Source: Microvirga lenta
Lineage (GTDB): Bacteria > Pseudomonadota > Alphaproteobacteria > Rhizobiales > Beijerinckiaceae
Length of the DNA stretch: 64,000 nucleotides
Direction of reading: 5' to 3'
Assembly (NCBI RefSeq): GCF_020532555.1
Contig: NZ_JAJBBR010000008.1
Coordinates: 62,001-126,000, forward strand
Shown here: one piece after another, positions 1-10,385 of the stretch
How positions within the stretch are numbered: the stretch's first letter is position 1
Layout of the letters: every line of letters begins with the position of its first letter
Made by a program: the position numbers and the translations under genes
The notes under the pieces: generated by a model
The model's database searches: none
Told to the model about the DNA's origin: nothing
What the model saw: only the letters and a program-made list of their open reading frames with translations

Positions 1-244
1 GATTGCCGTCGGAGAGGGTGATCAGCACGGGCTGGTCCGCCGCATGGGCCTCGCGGTCGGTGCCGTGCGGAAGAAAGCTCTCATCCGTGAAGGTCCAGAG
101 GTGGTCGTCGAGGGCGGCCAGACGCTCCTCCGTCGTCACCTGGACCACCGCGCGCCAGTCCCGCTCCAGGGTCTTCTGGAGCAGGGTCGGGAGAACGGCC
201 TCGAGAGGCTGGTTCTGGAGATGGTAGAAAAGGACCTCGGCCAT
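1..244 (-). CDS. holC: DNA polymerase III chi subunit, partial
   Basis: N-terminal 81 residues of HolC; the rest lies beyond the window edge. Chi is the clamp-loader subunit that contacts SSB at the replication fork. The protein opens MAEVLFYHLQNQPLEAVLP, the usual start of this small family, and continues with the W-R-A-V-V-Q and LWTF-D-ESFLPHG stretches typical of chi. The ATG is at 242-244. It follows pepA on the same strand with 68 bases between them, the usual alphaproteobacterial order, so the two are probably co-transcribed. Confidence is limited only by the truncation. Confidence 0.85.
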   Translation of the reverse strand, partial: MAEVLFYHLQNQPLEAVLPTLLQKTLERDWRAVVQVTTEERLAALDDHLWTFTDESFLPHGTDREAHAADQPVLITLSDGN

Positions 245-312
245 CGCCTCTCACGATCCGAAAGGGCGGTGAGAGGCTGCGAGCTCCGGCAGGTCCTTTC
301 TGGCCGTCATCC

Positions 313-1803
313 TCAACCCTCGTAGTGGTCCCGCACGAGGCGGTCGAGCAGGCGGACGCCCCAGCCGGAGCTCCAGCCCTTGTTGATCTCGGTCTGGGGC
401 GAGCCCATGGCCGTGCCGGCGATGTCGAGATGGGCCCAGGGCACGTCGTTGACGAAACGCTGGAGCAGCGCCGCCGCCGTGCTCGACCCGCCGTGCCGGC
501 CGCCGGAATTCTTCATGTCGGCGAATTTCGACTCGATCATCTTGTCGAATTCCGGACCGAGCGGCATCCGCCAGACCCGCTCGCCGGTGGCCTGTCCGGC
601 CGCCGTGATGCGCTGGGCGAGTTCGTCGTTGTTCGAGAAGAGCCCGGCATATTCCTGGGCCAGCGCCACGAGGATCGCGCCCGTCAGGGTCGCCAGGTCG
701 ATCATGAACTTGGGCTTGAACCGCTCCTGCACGTACCAGAGCACGTCTGCCAGGACCAGACGGCCCTCCGCATCGGTGTTGACGATCTCGATGGTCTGGC
801 CCGACATGGTGGTGACGATGTCGCCCGGGCGCTGGGCATTGCCGTCGGGCATGTTCTCCACGAGGCCGATGACGCCGACCACGTTCGCCTTCGCCTTCCG
901 GCTGGCCAGCGCATGCATGAGGCCGACCACGCAGGCCGCGCCGGCCATGTCGCCCTTCATGTCCTCCATGCCGCCGCCCGGCTTGATGGAAATGCCGCCG
1001 GAATCGAACACCACGCCCTTGCCGATGAAGGCGACGGGCTTGTCGGCCGCCTTGCCGCCGTTCCAGCGCATGATGGCGACGCGGCTGCCGCGGACGGAGC
1101 CCTGCCCGACGCCCAGCAGCGCGCGCATGCCGAGCTTCTGCATGGCTTTCTCGTCGAGGATCTCGACCTCGACGCCCACCTTCGTCAGGGCCTCGGCCCT
1201 GGCGGCGAACTCCTTGGGGCCGAGCACGTTCGGCGGCTCGTTGACGAGATCGCGGGCGATGAGGACGCCGGCCGCCACGCCCTCGCGCGCCTTGTAGGCC
1301 TTCTTCATGGCCGCGGGATCCGCCACGCTGAAGGTCAGGCGGGTGGTGCCGTTCGGCTTGGAATCATCCTTCTTGGTCTTGTAGCGGTCGAAGCTGTAAC
1401 GCCGGAGCTGGACCCCGAGCGCCATGTCCGCCACCGCATCCGGCGTCACGTCGATCCCGGGCATGTCGAGCACGGCGGTCGCGGTCTTGCCCGAGGCCTT
1501 GCCGGCGATCAGGCCGCCGAACTGCGCCCAGTCCAGGGAGGCCCGGTCCTTCTCGCCGCCGACGCCGATCACGACTAGGCGGTCCGCCGCAATGACCGTC
1601 GGCGCAGGAATGGTCAGGCTCGATTTGGCCTTGCCCTTGAAGCCCTCGGCGGCAGCGGCCCTGGCGATGAGATCGACAGCCTTCGGCCCGATCCGCTTCG
1701 CGACCGAGGGACTCGGCTTGAGATTTTCGTCGACGAAGACGATGAGATCACCGGCTCCGACGTCCCCATGGGCCTGGAAATCGATCTTGAAGCTGTCGGC
1801 CAT
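313..1803 (-). CDS. pepA: Leucyl aminopeptidase (peptidase family M17)
   Basis: Cytosolic aminopeptidase of 496 residues that removes N-terminal amino acids using two metal ions. The family signature NTDAEGRL is at about residues 342-349, and the metal/catalytic segment KGVVFDSGG with the following MEDMKGDM is near 260-285. The length is normal for the family. The open frame runs upstream to base 2829, but that extension is low-complexity and overlaps lptF in the opposite sense. The start MADSFKIDF at 1801-1803 fits the family N-terminus. It diverges from lptF across about 200 bases and precedes holC. Confidence 0.95.
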   Translation of the reverse strand: MADSFKIDFQAHGDVGAGDLIVFVDENLKPSPSVAKRIGPKAVDLIARAAAAEGFKGKAKSSLTIPAPTVIAADRLVVIGVGGEKDRASLDWAQFGGLIAGKASGKTATAVLDMPGIDVTPDAVADMALGVQLRRYSFDRYKTKKDDSKPNGTTRLTFSVADPAAMKKAYKAREGVAAGVLIARDLVNEPPNVLGPKEFAARAEALTKVGVEVEILDEKAMQKLGMRALLGVGQGSVRGSRVAIMRWNGGKAADKPVAFIGKGVVFDSGGISIKPGGGMEDMKGDMAGAACVVGLMHALASRKAKANVVGVIGLVENMPDGNAQRPGDIVTTMSGQTIEIVNTDAEGRLVLADVLWYVQERFKPKFMIDLATLTGAILVALAQEYAGLFSNNDELAQRITAAGQATGERVWRMPLGPEFDKMIESKFADMKNSGGRHGGSSTAAALLQRFVNDVPWAHLDIAGTAMGSPQTEINKGWSSGWGVRLLDRLVRDHYEG

Positions 1804-2001
1804 GAAATCCTCTTGATGGTGGCTGCTGACGCCGGCTCGGGACCGGCTGCGACTTGTTGACATACAGCATATAGGGCACGGGATCACGCAGGCATTGCCG
1901 TGAAAGCGGCGCAATCCCAAGCTGTTGAGACGGCGCCGGCCTTGCCTGCGAGCAGGTGACAATGTACCCAGGGCGTTCGCGCCCAAGAGGCGAAGGGCTT
2001 C

Positions 2002-3153
2002 ATGACACTTCTCGAACGATACATCCTGAAGATCGCATTCACGGCCTTTACCGCGTGCCTGATCGCCCTCACGGGGGTCATCTGGATCACGCAGGCCCTG
2101 CGGGAGCTCGACCTCCTGACCGGCAAGGGCCAGACGCTCTTCATCTTCATGACCGTGACGGGGCTGTCCCTGCCCGCCCTCATCAGCGTGATCTCCCCCG
2201 TCGCCCTGTTCCTGGCGACGATCTACGCGCTCAACAAGCTCAACAGCGATTCCGAGCTGATCGTCATGAGCGCCGCCGGCATGCGGCCGCTGCGCCTCCT
2301 GAGGCCGTTCGTCACCCTGGCGGCCTTCGTGTGCCTCGTCGTGGGAATGATCACCGTCTACGTGATGCCGGCGAGCTTTCAGGAGATGCGAAACCTCGTC
2401 ACGAAGATCCGGGCGGACTTCGTGGCGACCATGGCCAAGGAGGGCCAGTTCATCACCCTCGAGAACGGCATCACCTTCCATTACCGCGAGCGTTCGGGCG
2501 ATGCCCTGCTGGGCATTTTCATGGAGGACCAGCGGGAGAAGGACAAGGTCATCGTCTACCTCGCCGAGCGGGGACAGACGGTCGAGAACAACGGACAGGC
2601 CTATCTCGTCCTCGAAAAGGGCAGCGTTCAGCGCAAGGAGCCGAACAGCCGCGATTCGTCCATCGTGGCCTTCGAGCGCTATGCGGTCGATCTGTCGGCC
2701 TTCAACCAGGACGGCAACGGCGAGATCGTCTATCGCCCCCGCGAGCGGAGCACCACTCAGCTCCTCTTCCCCAATAAGGACGACGCCTTCTACCAATATC
2801 AGGAAGGCCGGTTCCGGGCGGAGCTCCACGACCGCCTTTCGTCCTGGCTCTACCCGCTCGCCATGATGATCATCGCCTTCGCGGCTCTCGGCGACCCGCG
2901 CACGACGCGTCAGGGGCGCGGCCTCGCCATTGCGACGGCGGTGGTGGCCGTGGTCGCGCTTCGAATCGCCGGCTTTGCCGCTTCGAGCGCCGTCGTGCGG
3001 TCGGAAGCGGCCGTCATTGCCGTCTATGCCGTTCCCCTGTCGGCGATCGTCATCTCCCTGATGCTGATCATGCAGGGCTCGACCACCAGAGCCATCCAGG
3101 CAAGGATCCGTGCCCTGATTCCCTCCAGAACCCCCGCCATCCGGAGGGCCTGA
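2002..3153 (+). CDS. lptF: LPS export ABC transporter permease LptF
   Basis: Inner-membrane permease, 383 residues, of the LptB2FG machine that extracts lipopolysaccharide from the inner membrane. It shows the YjgP/YjgQ layout: two or three N-terminal membrane helices, a periplasmic beta-jellyroll domain (about residues 130-260, starting near the KIRADF segment), then three C-terminal helices. The motif [13 protein letters not shown] near residues 90-102 is the coupling helix typical of LptF. It is followed two bases later by lptG, and lptD comes next, so the operon encodes much of the LPS export bridge. The ATPase LptB and the LptA/LptC bridge are not in this window. Confidence 0.95.
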   Translation: MTLLERYILKIAFTAFTACLIALTGVIWITQALRELDLLTGKGQTLFIFMTVTGLSLPALISVISPVALFLATIYALNKLNSDSELIVMSAAGMRPLRLLRPFVTLAAFVCLVVGMITVYVMPASFQEMRNLVTKIRADFVATMAKEGQFITLENGITFHYRERSGDALLGIFMEDQREKDKVIVYLAERGQTVENNGQAYLVLEKGSVQRKEPNSRDSSIVAFERYAVDLSAFNQDGNGEIVYRPRERSTTQLLFPNKDDAFYQYQEGRFRAELHDRLSSWLYPLAMMIIAFAALGDPRTTRQGRGLAIATAVVAVVALRIAGFAASSAVVRSEAAVIAVYAVPLSAIVISLMLIMQGSTTRAIQARIRALIPSRTPAIRRA

Positions 3154-3155
3154 GC

Positions 3156-4241
3156 ATGCTTATCGGCGCAACGCTCGGCACCTATTTCTCACGGCAGTTT
3201 CTGAAGACTATTTTCCTGGTCTTCGCAACGGTCTTCGCCCTCGTCTACACCCTCGATTTCGTGGAGCTGATGCGCCGGGCCGGCGATACGGAGGGAGCCA
3301 CGGCCCCTCTCATGGCCCAGCTGGCCCTCTTCCGGACGCCGGCCATCGCCGAGCAGGTCATGCCGTTCGCCGTTCTCTTCGGAAGCATGGCCACCCTCCT
3401 GCAGCTCAGCCGCAAGCTCGAACTGGTCATCGCCCGGGCCGCCGGGATCTCGGCGTGGCAGTTCCTGCAGCCGGGCCTGTTCGTGGCGCTGGCGATGGGC
3501 ATCCTTTCCGTAACGGTCTACAATCCTGTCTCCGCATTCCTGAAGCAGCAGGCCTCCGACATGGAGGCGAAGGTCTTCAGCAATCCCGTGCAAAGCAGGG
3601 ACAAGCCGATCTGGATTCGGCAGAAGAGCCTCGACGGGCAGGCGATCTTCCGCGCCGAGGGAGCGCTCCAGGATTCCACGACGATCACCGGCGTCACCGT
3701 CTACGCCTTCGACAATTCGGGTGCCTTCAGCCAGCGAATCGAGGCCAAGGAGGCGACCCTTCACGAGGGCTACTGGGAGCTCAAGGAAGCCAGGGTCCTG
3801 AGCGCGACGGAGGAGCCGCATTCCTATGACCGGTACCAGGTTTCCTCCAGCCTCCAGCCTTCAGAGGTCAGGCAGAGCTTCACCAATCCCGACGCGGTCC
3901 CCTTCTGGAACCTGAAGGAAACGATCGACCGCCTGGAGCAGGCCGACATCAACACGACGGCCTATCGCCTGCATTACGACATCCTTCTCGCCCGCCCCCT
4001 TCTCTTCATCGCGATGGTTTTCGTAGCGGCATCGGTGTCGTTAAGATTCTTTCGATTTGGCGGTGTAGCGATGATGGTTCTGGGTGGCGTCGCCGCCGGC
4101 TTCATGCTTTATGTCGCGACGGAGCTTATGGCGGAGCTTGGGGCGGCCGGAATCATCAGTTCGGTTGTCGCCGCCTGGTTCCCTGCTGTAGTAGGCAGTT
4201 TGTTAGGGACTCTGGCGTTGTTGTACCAAGAGGACGGCTGA
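3156..4241 (+). CDS. lptG: LPS export ABC transporter permease LptG
   Basis: Second permease of LptB2FG, 361 residues, partner of the LptF encoded immediately upstream. N-terminal helices begin after [13 protein letters not shown]. The coupling segment [16 protein letters not shown] is near residues 87-102, followed by a periplasmic jellyroll with the IWIRQK motif and C-terminal helices containing SLRFFRFGG. The two-base gap after lptF implies translational coupling. Assigning LptF and LptG by order and motif is reliable in this family. Confidence 0.95.
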   Translation: MLIGATLGTYFSRQFLKTIFLVFATVFALVYTLDFVELMRRAGDTEGATAPLMAQLALFRTPAIAEQVMPFAVLFGSMATLLQLSRKLELVIARAAGISAWQFLQPGLFVALAMGILSVTVYNPVSAFLKQQASDMEAKVFSNPVQSRDKPIWIRQKSLDGQAIFRAEGALQDSTTITGVTVYAFDNSGAFSQRIEAKEATLHEGYWELKEARVLSATEEPHSYDRYQVSSSLQPSEVRQSFTNPDAVPFWNLKETIDRLEQADINTTAYRLHYDILLARPLLFIAMVFVAASVSLRFFRFGGVAMMVLGGVAAGFMLYVATELMAELGAAGIISSVVAAWFPAVVGSLLGTLALLYQEDG

Positions 4242-4277
4242 CCGTTCTCGACAAAGGGGCGCGGTAGGGGAGTAGGC

Positions 4278-6821
4278 ATGGAACGGTTCACGACAACGAT
4301 CGCAACGTCTGCGGTCGCGATGGCGCTCCTTTGTGCCGTCGGGTCTGAGCCTGCGCTTGCCCAGTCCCTCAACGACGCCATCAGCGCGCGGGCGCAGTCC
4401 GGCTCGGGCCAGGACCGCCTCCTCGTCGATGCCAACGAGATCATCTACAACAACGACAACAACACCATCGCGGCCTCCGGCGATGTTCAGATGAACTATC
4501 AGGGCCGGACCCTGCAGGCCGATCGCGTCACCTACGACCGGAACACCGGGCGGGTTTTTGCCGAGGGCAATGCGAGGCTGACCGATTCGAGCGGCGCCGT
4601 CGTGACCGGCGACCGTTTCGAACTGACGGACGACTTCAAGAACGGCTTCATCAACTCGCTTCGGGTCGTCCAGACGGTCGAGGAGAACGGCCGTCCCGTC
4701 ACGACCCGGTTCTCCGCCCCCCGCGCCGAGCGCTCCGAGGGCGAGACGACCGTTTTCGAGCGCGGCACCTACACCGCCTGCGAACCGTGCAAGGACAATC
4801 CGGAAAGGCCGCCGCTCTGGCAGGTCAAGGCCGCCCGGATCATCCACAACAACAGCGAACAGACGATCTATTACGAGGATGCGAGCCTCGAAATTCTCGG
4901 GTTGCCCGTCGCCTATCTGCCCTATTTCTGGACCCCCGATCCGACGGTCAAGCGCAAGACGGGCTTCCTGTCCCCGCGCTACGTCTATTCGAGTTCTCTC
5001 GGCATCGGCGCGTCGATCCCGTTCTTCTGGGCCATCGCACCCAACTACGATCTCACGGTCACACCGACCATCCTGAGCCGCCAGGGCGTGCTCGGGGAGG
5101 TCGAGTGGCGGCACCGTCTGGAGAACGGCGCGTATAACATCCGCGCCGCCGGCATCTTCCAGCGTGACGGGGACGCATTTCTCAGCAGCCCCTACGGGGC
5201 GGGCGACCGGGATGCGCGCGGCTCGCTGGAATCCACGGGTCTCTTCTACATCAACGAACGCTGGAAATGGGGCTGGGACGTCGCCCTGCTCTCGGACAAA
5301 TGGTTCCTGCAGAACTACCGGATCCGCAGCGAAAGCCTCAGCTCGCTGTATGCCAAGGAATCGATTTCGACTCTTTACCTGCAGGGTCAAGGCGACCGTT
5401 CGTTCTTCGATGTCCGGGGGTACTATTTCCAGGGCCTCTCGACGAGCGACTGGCAGAAACAGCAGCCTGTCGTGCATCCTGTCCTCGACTATAACAAGCG
5501 CATCACCCCGGCCGGGATCGGCGGCGAATTCGCGATCGACGTGAACGTGACGAGCCTCTCTCGCGAGGCCGCTCAGTTTCAGAGTCTGACGAGCCAGAAG
5601 GGCTATCTCTTCGGTCAGTACGAGACCTGCGCCGTCTATGACCCGGAATCGTGCCTCGTTCGCGGCATCAGCGGTTCCATGTCGCGCGCTTCGGTCAACC
5701 TGTCCTGGCGTCGCGAATTCATCGATCCCATCGGGCAGGTTTGGACGCCGTTCACCTATTTCCGCGCCGATTCCTTCTGGATCGCCCCGGACTTCAACGG
5801 CTATCCGAACATCGAACTGTCGAACTTCATCGGCGGCGACGACGATTTCCTCTTCCGGGCCATGCCGGCTGTCGGCCTCGAGTACCGGTTCCCGTTCGTG
5901 GCCGATATCGGCACCTCGGGTACGCAGATCATCGAACCGATCGCCCAGATCGTTGCCCGGCCCAACGAGACTCGAATCGGACATCTGCCGAACGAGGACG
6001 CGCAGAGCCTCGTCTTCGAGGACAGCTCTCTGTTCGATTGGGATAAGTTCTCCGGCTATGACCGTGCGGAAGGCGGTGTGCGCGCCAATCTCGGCCTCCA
6101 GTACACTGTCACAGGCGCGGAAGGCTTCTATGCCAACCTACTGTTCGGCCAGTCCTTCCAAGTGGCGGGGCGCAATTCCTTCCGACAGGGAGATCTTGCG
6201 AATGTCGGCCCGGCCTCCGGCTTGGAATCCCGTGCATCGGACTATGTCGGCCGTTTCCAGCTCAAGCCGAACAACAATTTCTCGTTCGTGACCCGTGCCC
6301 GGTTCGATCAGGAGGATTTCAGCCTCAACCGCTTCGAAGCCGGCGTCACTGCGAACTTCGATCCCTACCTGCCGATCTCTGCGTCGCTCACCTATGCCCG
6401 ATATGCGGCCCAGCCCGAGATCGGCTTCAATCATCGCCGCGAAGGCCTCCAAGCCTCTGCGCGGTGGAATATCACTCCGAACTGGTACGTCTCAGGCTCG
6501 GTCCTCTTGGATCTCGACCGTTATCTCCTCGCCCGCGATCTTTACGCTGCCCAGTACGCCGTGGACCCTGTGAATGCCGTCTACAATCGCACGGATTCGG
6601 CCTATGTCAGCTCCTTGGGCCTCGGCATCGGCTACATCGACGAGTGCACGACCTTCTCGGTCAACTACTCCGTGGCACCGCGCGACACGGCTATCACGTC
6701 GGGCGAGAGCGAGCGGAACCATACCGTGCTGCTGCGGCTCGAACTGCGGACGCTCGGTGAGGTCACGCTCAATCAGAATCTCGGCAACGAAGCCGGACAA
6801 GAAGGCGTTGCCGCCCAGTGA
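4278..6821 (+). CDS. lptD: LPS assembly outer-membrane protein LptD
   Basis: Outer-membrane barrel, 847 residues, that inserts LPS into the outer leaflet with LptE. A signal peptide ends near PALAQ (residue about 29). An OstA/LptA-like beta-jellyroll follows (about 45-165, with repeated D-x-G-x-V and A-x-x-V-T-Y strands), then the large C-terminal barrel (about 210-840). Cysteines at about 168, 171, 451, 459 and 790 could form the inter-domain disulfides known in the family. A GGGGAG-type ribosome site lies just before the ATG. The stop codon overlaps the pdxA start. The surA gene often found between lptD and pdxA in this class is absent here. Confidence 0.95.
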   Translation: MERFTTTIATSAVAMALLCAVGSEPALAQSLNDAISARAQSGSGQDRLLVDANEIIYNNDNNTIAASGDVQMNYQGRTLQADRVTYDRNTGRVFAEGNARLTDSSGAVVTGDRFELTDDFKNGFINSLRVVQTVEENGRPVTTRFSAPRAERSEGETTVFERGTYTACEPCKDNPERPPLWQVKAARIIHNNSEQTIYYEDASLEILGLPVAYLPYFWTPDPTVKRKTGFLSPRYVYSSSLGIGASIPFFWAIAPNYDLTVTPTILSRQGVLGEVEWRHRLENGAYNIRAAGIFQRDGDAFLSSPYGAGDRDARGSLESTGLFYINERWKWGWDVALLSDKWFLQNYRIRSESLSSLYAKESISTLYLQGQGDRSFFDVRGYYFQGLSTSDWQKQQPVVHPVLDYNKRITPAGIGGEFAIDVNVTSLSREAAQFQSLTSQKGYLFGQYETCAVYDPESCLVRGISGSMSRASVNLSWRREFIDPIGQVWTPFTYFRADSFWIAPDFNGYPNIELSNFIGGDDDFLFRAMPAVGLEYRFPFVADIGTSGTQIIEPIAQIVARPNETRIGHLPNEDAQSLVFEDSSLFDWDKFSGYDRAEGGVRANLGLQYTVTGAEGFYANLLFGQSFQVAGRNSFRQGDLANVGPASGLESRASDYVGRFQLKPNNNFSFVTRARFDQEDFSLNRFEAGVTANFDPYLPISASLTYARYAAQPEIGFNHRREGLQASARWNITPNWYVSGSVLLDLDRYLLARDLYAAQYAVDPVNAVYNRTDSAYVSSLGLGIGYIDECTTFSVNYSVAPRDTAITSGESERNHTVLLRLELRTLGEVTLNQNLGNEAGQEGVAAQ

Positions 6822-7840
6822 TGGACGCGGACGGACGGCCGCTCCTCGTCACCCAGGGCGATCCGGCCGGCATTGGGCCTGAACTGACCCTCAAGGCATG
6901 GCTCCAACGGAAGGAGGCGCGCCTTCCGGCTTTCGCGGTCCTGGCCGATCCCGATCACTTGAACGGACTTGCCTCCAGATTGGGATGGAACATCCCCATC
7001 GTGCCGGTCCGTCCCGCCGAGGCTGTGGCCGCCTTCGATGGCGCCCTGCCCGTCATCCCTCTGAGTACCACCGTCAAAGCCAGCTCGGGGCAACCCGATC
7101 CCGCCTGTGCCCCTTCCGTGATCGAGGCCATCGAGACCGCCGTGCGCCTTGTCCGTAAAGGCGAGGCGCCGGCGCTTGTAACCAATCCCATCGCCAAGCA
7201 TGTGCTCTACGATGCCGGCTTTCGGCATCCGGGCCACACGGAGTTCCTCGCCGCGCTCGCATCGGAAGGCGGGAGCGAGCCCCCGCATCCCGTCATGATG
7301 CTCTGGAGCGATGAACTCGCGGTCGTGCCCGTGACGGTCCATATCCCGGTCTCCTCCGTGCCCTCGGCCCTGACCACGGACCTGATCGTCCGGACCGGCC
7401 GCATCGTGGCGCGGGAACTGAAGGAGCGTTTCGGCCTTTCCCATCCGCGACTTGCCTTGGCGGGCCTTAACCCTCACGCAGGGGAGAGCGGGGCCATGGG
7501 AATGGAAGACGACCGCATTATCGCGCCTGCCATCGAGATCCTGCGGGCAGACGGCATCGAAGCGGCAGGCCCCCTGCCCGCGGACACGATGTTCCATGCC
7601 CGCGCCCGCCAGCGCTACGATGCGGCGCTGGCGATGTACCACGACCAGGCTCTGATCCCGATCAAGACCATCGCGTTCGACGAGGCCGTCAACGTGACGC
7701 TGGGGCTTCCCTTCGTGCGCACCTCGCCCGACCATGGAACCGCCTTCGACATCGCCGGCAAGGGCATTGCCCGGCCGGACAGCCTGATGGCGGCCATTCG
7801 CCTGGCCGCACGCCTCGGTTCGCGGCGGGATGCGCCATGA
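6821..7840 (+). CDS. pdxA: 4-hydroxythreonine-4-phosphate dehydrogenase
   Basis: NAD-dependent, metal-dependent enzyme of pyridoxal-5-phosphate synthesis in the DXP-dependent route, 339 residues. Family motifs are visible: [11 protein letters not shown] at the N-terminus, the TNPIAK segment, a metal-ligand histidine region GHTEF, NPHAGE, and [10 protein letters not shown] near the C-terminus. The ATG shares a base with the lptD stop (TGATG); a GTG three bases earlier is a less likely start. Its stop overlaps the rsmA start by four bases, so lptD, pdxA and rsmA are translationally coupled. Confidence 0.95.
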   Translation: MDADGRPLLVTQGDPAGIGPELTLKAWLQRKEARLPAFAVLADPDHLNGLASRLGWNIPIVPVRPAEAVAAFDGALPVIPLSTTVKASSGQPDPACAPSVIEAIETAVRLVRKGEAPALVTNPIAKHVLYDAGFRHPGHTEFLAALASEGGSEPPHPVMMLWSDELAVVPVTVHIPVSSVPSALTTDLIVRTGRIVARELKERFGLSHPRLALAGLNPHAGESGAMGMEDDRIIAPAIEILRADGIEAAGPLPADTMFHARARQRYDAALAMYHDQALIPIKTIAFDEAVNVTLGLPFVRTSPDHGTAFDIAGKGIARPDSLMAAIRLAARLGSRRDAP

Positions 7841-8691
7841 GCCAGATCGACGATCTGCCGCCCCTGCGCGAGGTGGTTCGCGCCCATGGCCTCATGGCCA
7901 AGAAATCCCTCGGCCAGAACTTTCTCTTCGATCTCAATCTCACCAGCAGGATCGCACGCTCAGCAGGCCCGCTGGAGGATGCCACAATCATCGAAGTCGG
8001 CCCGGGTCCGGGCGGGCTGACCCGCGCCATCCTGGCCGCCGGGGCCAAGCGGGTGATCGCCATCGAGCGCGATTCCCGGTGCATGCCGGTCCTCGCGGAG
8101 ATCGCCGCCCATTATCCGGGCCGGCTCGAAGTCGTCGAAGCGGATGCCCTGGAATTCGATCCCCGGCCCATGGTCGGCAAAGGCACGGTCCGCATCATCT
8201 CCAACCTCCCCTACAACGTCGGCACCGCCCTTCTGACCGGCTGGCTCACGACGGAATCCTGGCCGCCCTGGTGGTCGTCGCTCACCCTGATGTTCCAGCG
8301 GGAGGTAGCCGAGCGCATCGTGGCCGACGAGAGCGACCCGAAGGATTACGGCCGCCTCGGCGTCCTCTGCGGATGGCGCACGCAGGCCCGCATTCTCTTC
8401 GACGTGCCGCCTTCGGCCTTCGTGCCGCCGCCGAAGATCACGTCGAGCGTCGTCCACCTGACGCCGCGGCCGGAGCCCCTGCCCTGTCGCATCGGCGCGC
8501 TGGAAGCGGTGACCCGCGCCGCCTTCGGGCAACGGCGCAAGATGCTGCGCCAAAGCCTGAAATCCATCACGCCGGACCCGTCCGCGGTCATTGCGGCAGC
8601 GGGCCTGGAAGAGAAGACAAGGGCCGAGAACGTTCCCGTGGAAGGCTATGTCGCCCTCGCGAACGCCTTGGATGACAGCCGGGAACAATGA
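7837..8691 (+). CDS. rsmA: 16S rRNA (A1518/A1519) dimethyltransferase
   Basis: KsgA/RsmA, 284 residues, dimethylates two adjacent adenosines near the 3' end of 16S rRNA late in 30S assembly. Motifs: [11 protein letters not shown] at the N-terminus, the SAM-binding [10 protein letters not shown] near residues 53-62, and the catalytic NLPYNVGT near 125-132. The start ATG overlaps the pdxA stop (ATGA). It is the last gene of the lptFGD-pdxA-rsmA run and converges with gmk 72 bases on. A surA-less pdxA-rsmA pair is a standard arrangement apart from the missing chaperone. Confidence 0.95.
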   Translation: MSQIDDLPPLREVVRAHGLMAKKSLGQNFLFDLNLTSRIARSAGPLEDATIIEVGPGPGGLTRAILAAGAKRVIAIERDSRCMPVLAEIAAHYPGRLEVVEADALEFDPRPMVGKGTVRIISNLPYNVGTALLTGWLTTESWPPWWSSLTLMFQREVAERIVADESDPKDYGRLGVLCGWRTQARILFDVPPSAFVPPPKITSSVVHLTPRPEPLPCRIGALEAVTRAAFGQRRKMLRQSLKSITPDPSAVIAAAGLEEKTRAENVPVEGYVALANALDDSREQ

Positions 8692-8763
8692 GCCCCCTAG
8701 CCCGGGGTCTCAAGGCGGACAGCACGGTCCCCGGCACAGGCCCGAGACAGCGGCAGGGACGAC

Positions 8764-9405
8764 CTAGCCGACAGGCTCCCCCAGCAACCCGTCGATGAAG
8801 CCTTCGAGTTCCACCTGGCGCTCGCGGCGCAGGCGCTCGGCGGCCAGGATGGACTTCAGGTCGCCATAGGTGCGGTCGAGGTCGTCGTTGATCAGCACGT
8901 AGTCGTAAGCAGCCCACTGGGCGATCTCGTCGCGGGCGTTGCGCAGGCGGCGGGCGATCACCTCGGGCGTGTCCTCGGCCCGGCGCTCCAGGCGCGCCTT
9001 GAGTTCGGCCATCGAGGGCGGCAGGATGAAGACGCTCACCACATCCGCGCGCATCTTCTCGACGATCTGCTTCGTGCCCTGCCAGTCGATGTCGAACATC
9101 ATGTCCTCGCCTCGGGCGAGGGACTGCTCCACGGGCTTGCGCGGCGTGCCGTAGTAATTGCCGTGAACCTGGGCCCATTCGAGGAGATCGCCCCGGTCCC
9201 GCAGCTCCTCGAAATCGGCCACGTCTTCCATGAAATTGTAATGGACGCCGTTGATCTCGGACGGGCGCTTCTGTCGGGTCGTGACGGAGATCGACAGACG
9301 GATTCCCCGGTCCTCGCGCACGAGGTTGCGCGTGAGGGTCGACTTGCCCGCCCCCGACGGGGAGGACAGGATCAGGAGAAGACCGCGCCGCTTCAGTTCC
9401 ACCAC
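8764..9405 (-). CDS. gmk: Guanylate kinase
   Basis: Phosphorylates GMP to GDP using ATP, 213 residues. The P-loop [10 protein letters not shown] is at residues 14-23, the GMP-binding [17 protein letters not shown] near 39-55, and the IDWQGTKQI core strand near 100-115. It is the last gene of the minus-strand run fabD-fabG-acpP-fabF-mltG-yicC-gmk. yicC lies 15 bases upstream, a pairing seen in many proteobacteria. No strong terminator is obvious in the 72 bases between gmk and rsmA. Confidence 0.96.
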   Translation of the reverse strand: MVELKRRGLLLILSSPSGAGKSTLTRNLVREDRGIRLSISVTTRQKRPSEINGVHYNFMEDVADFEELRDRGDLLEWAQVHGNYYGTPRKPVEQSLARGEDMMFDIDWQGTKQIVEKMRADVVSVFILPPSMAELKARLERRAEDTPEVIARRLRNARDEIAQWAAYDYVLINDDLDRTYGDLKSILAAERLRRERQVELEGFIDGLLGEPVG

Positions 9406-9420
9406 ACCCGTACTCCCTTG

Positions 9421-10308
9421 CTACTCGACGTTCTGAACCTGCTCGCGGAATTGTTCGATCACGGCTTTCAGGTCAAGACCGATCCGCGACAGCGAGACGT
9501 CGTTGGCCTTGGCGCACAGGGTGTTCGCCTCGCGCCCGAACTCCTGCGCCAGGAAATCGAGCCGCCGCCCCACGGGACCGCCCTCATGCAGCAGCCCCCG
9601 CGCGGCATCCACATGCGCCCGCAGCCGGTCCAGCTCCTCGCGGATGTCGGCCCGGGCGGCGATGAGCACCGCTTCCTGGTGAAGCCGGGCCGGATCGAGG
9701 GCGGACTTGCCTTCGAGGATCTGGTCGATCTGCGCCTCGAGCCGCGAGCGGATCGCCTCGGGCCGGCGGGCCGGCGCCGCATCGGCCTCGTCCACGAGAC
9801 GCGCGACGAGATCGAGATGCTGCCCGAGAACTCCCGCGAGCGCCTGGCCCTCGGTCCGACGGGCGGTCTTCAGCGCCTCGATGAGCGAGCCGACGCCGGC
9901 CTTCAGTGCCTGTACGAGAGCCTCGTCCTGCCCCGGATCGACGGCATCGTCGTCGAGTTCCACCACGCCGCGAACCGAGAGCAGCCCGTCGAGGGATGCG
10001 GGCTGGACGTTCGCGGGAAGCGACAGGCCGCCCACCGCTTCGAGGAGCGATTGCAGCACGTCCTGGTTCACCCGCAGCTTCGGCGCGGAGGAGGCCCTGG
10101 TGAGGGAAAGGTTCAACTGGCCCTGCCCGCGGGTGAGCGCCTTCATGATCTGGCCGCGTGCATCCTCGCCGACGGCGTCGAGGCCAGACGGCGTCCGCAC
10201 GCGGATCTCCAGACCGCGCCCGTTGACGGTCTTGATCTCCCAGGCCCACTGATAGGAACCGGTGATGCCGGCTTCTCGGGCGAAGCCGGTCATGCTCGCA
10301 ATAGCCAT
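9421..10308 (-). CDS. YicC family endoribonuclease-like protein
   Basis: YicC family member of 295 residues. It opens MAIASMTGFARE, the invariant family N-terminus, and contains W-E-I-K-T-V-N-G-R-G-L-E-I-R-V-R soon after. The C-terminal DUF1732 part ends with the typical G-R-R-L-D-F-L-A-Q-E-F-G-R-E-A-N-T segment. E. coli YicC and relatives have been described as endoribonucleases, but the physiological target here is unknown. The open frame extends 21 codons further upstream; I chose the ATG at 10306-10308 because the family starts exactly there. It sits between mltG and gmk in the same run. Confidence 0.9.
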   Translation of the reverse strand: MAIASMTGFAREAGITGSYQWAWEIKTVNGRGLEIRVRTPSGLDAVGEDARGQIMKALTRGQGQLNLSLTRASSAPKLRVNQDVLQSLLEAVGGLSLPANVQPASLDGLLSVRGVVELDDDAVDPGQDEALVQALKAGVGSLIEALKTARRTEGQALAGVLGQHLDLVARLVDEADAAPARRPEAIRSRLEAQIDQILEGKSALDPARLHQEAVLIAARADIREELDRLRAHVDAARGLLHEGGPVGRRLDFLAQEFGREANTLCAKANDVSLSRIGLDLKAVIEQFREQVQNVE

Positions 10309-10385
10309 ACGCTGAACCTCGGGCGGGATTGAAAAAGTGGCGCGACCATAATGCGCGCCCGCCTCCGCCACAAGCAGCGAAGCCG

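Noticed and set aside
325-1578. Long plus-strand open frame opposite pepA
   Set aside because: It is antisense to a gene with intact family motifs, and its histidine/glycine/arginine-rich product is the usual shadow of high-GC coding DNA.
1857-1885. TTGACA as a promoter for lptF
   Set aside because: A good -35 is present at 1857-1862, but no -10 sequence lies at the right distance.
1804-2829. N-terminal extension of pepA
   Set aside because: The open frame continues, but the added sequence is low-complexity, runs antisense to lptF and precedes the family start MADSFKIDF.
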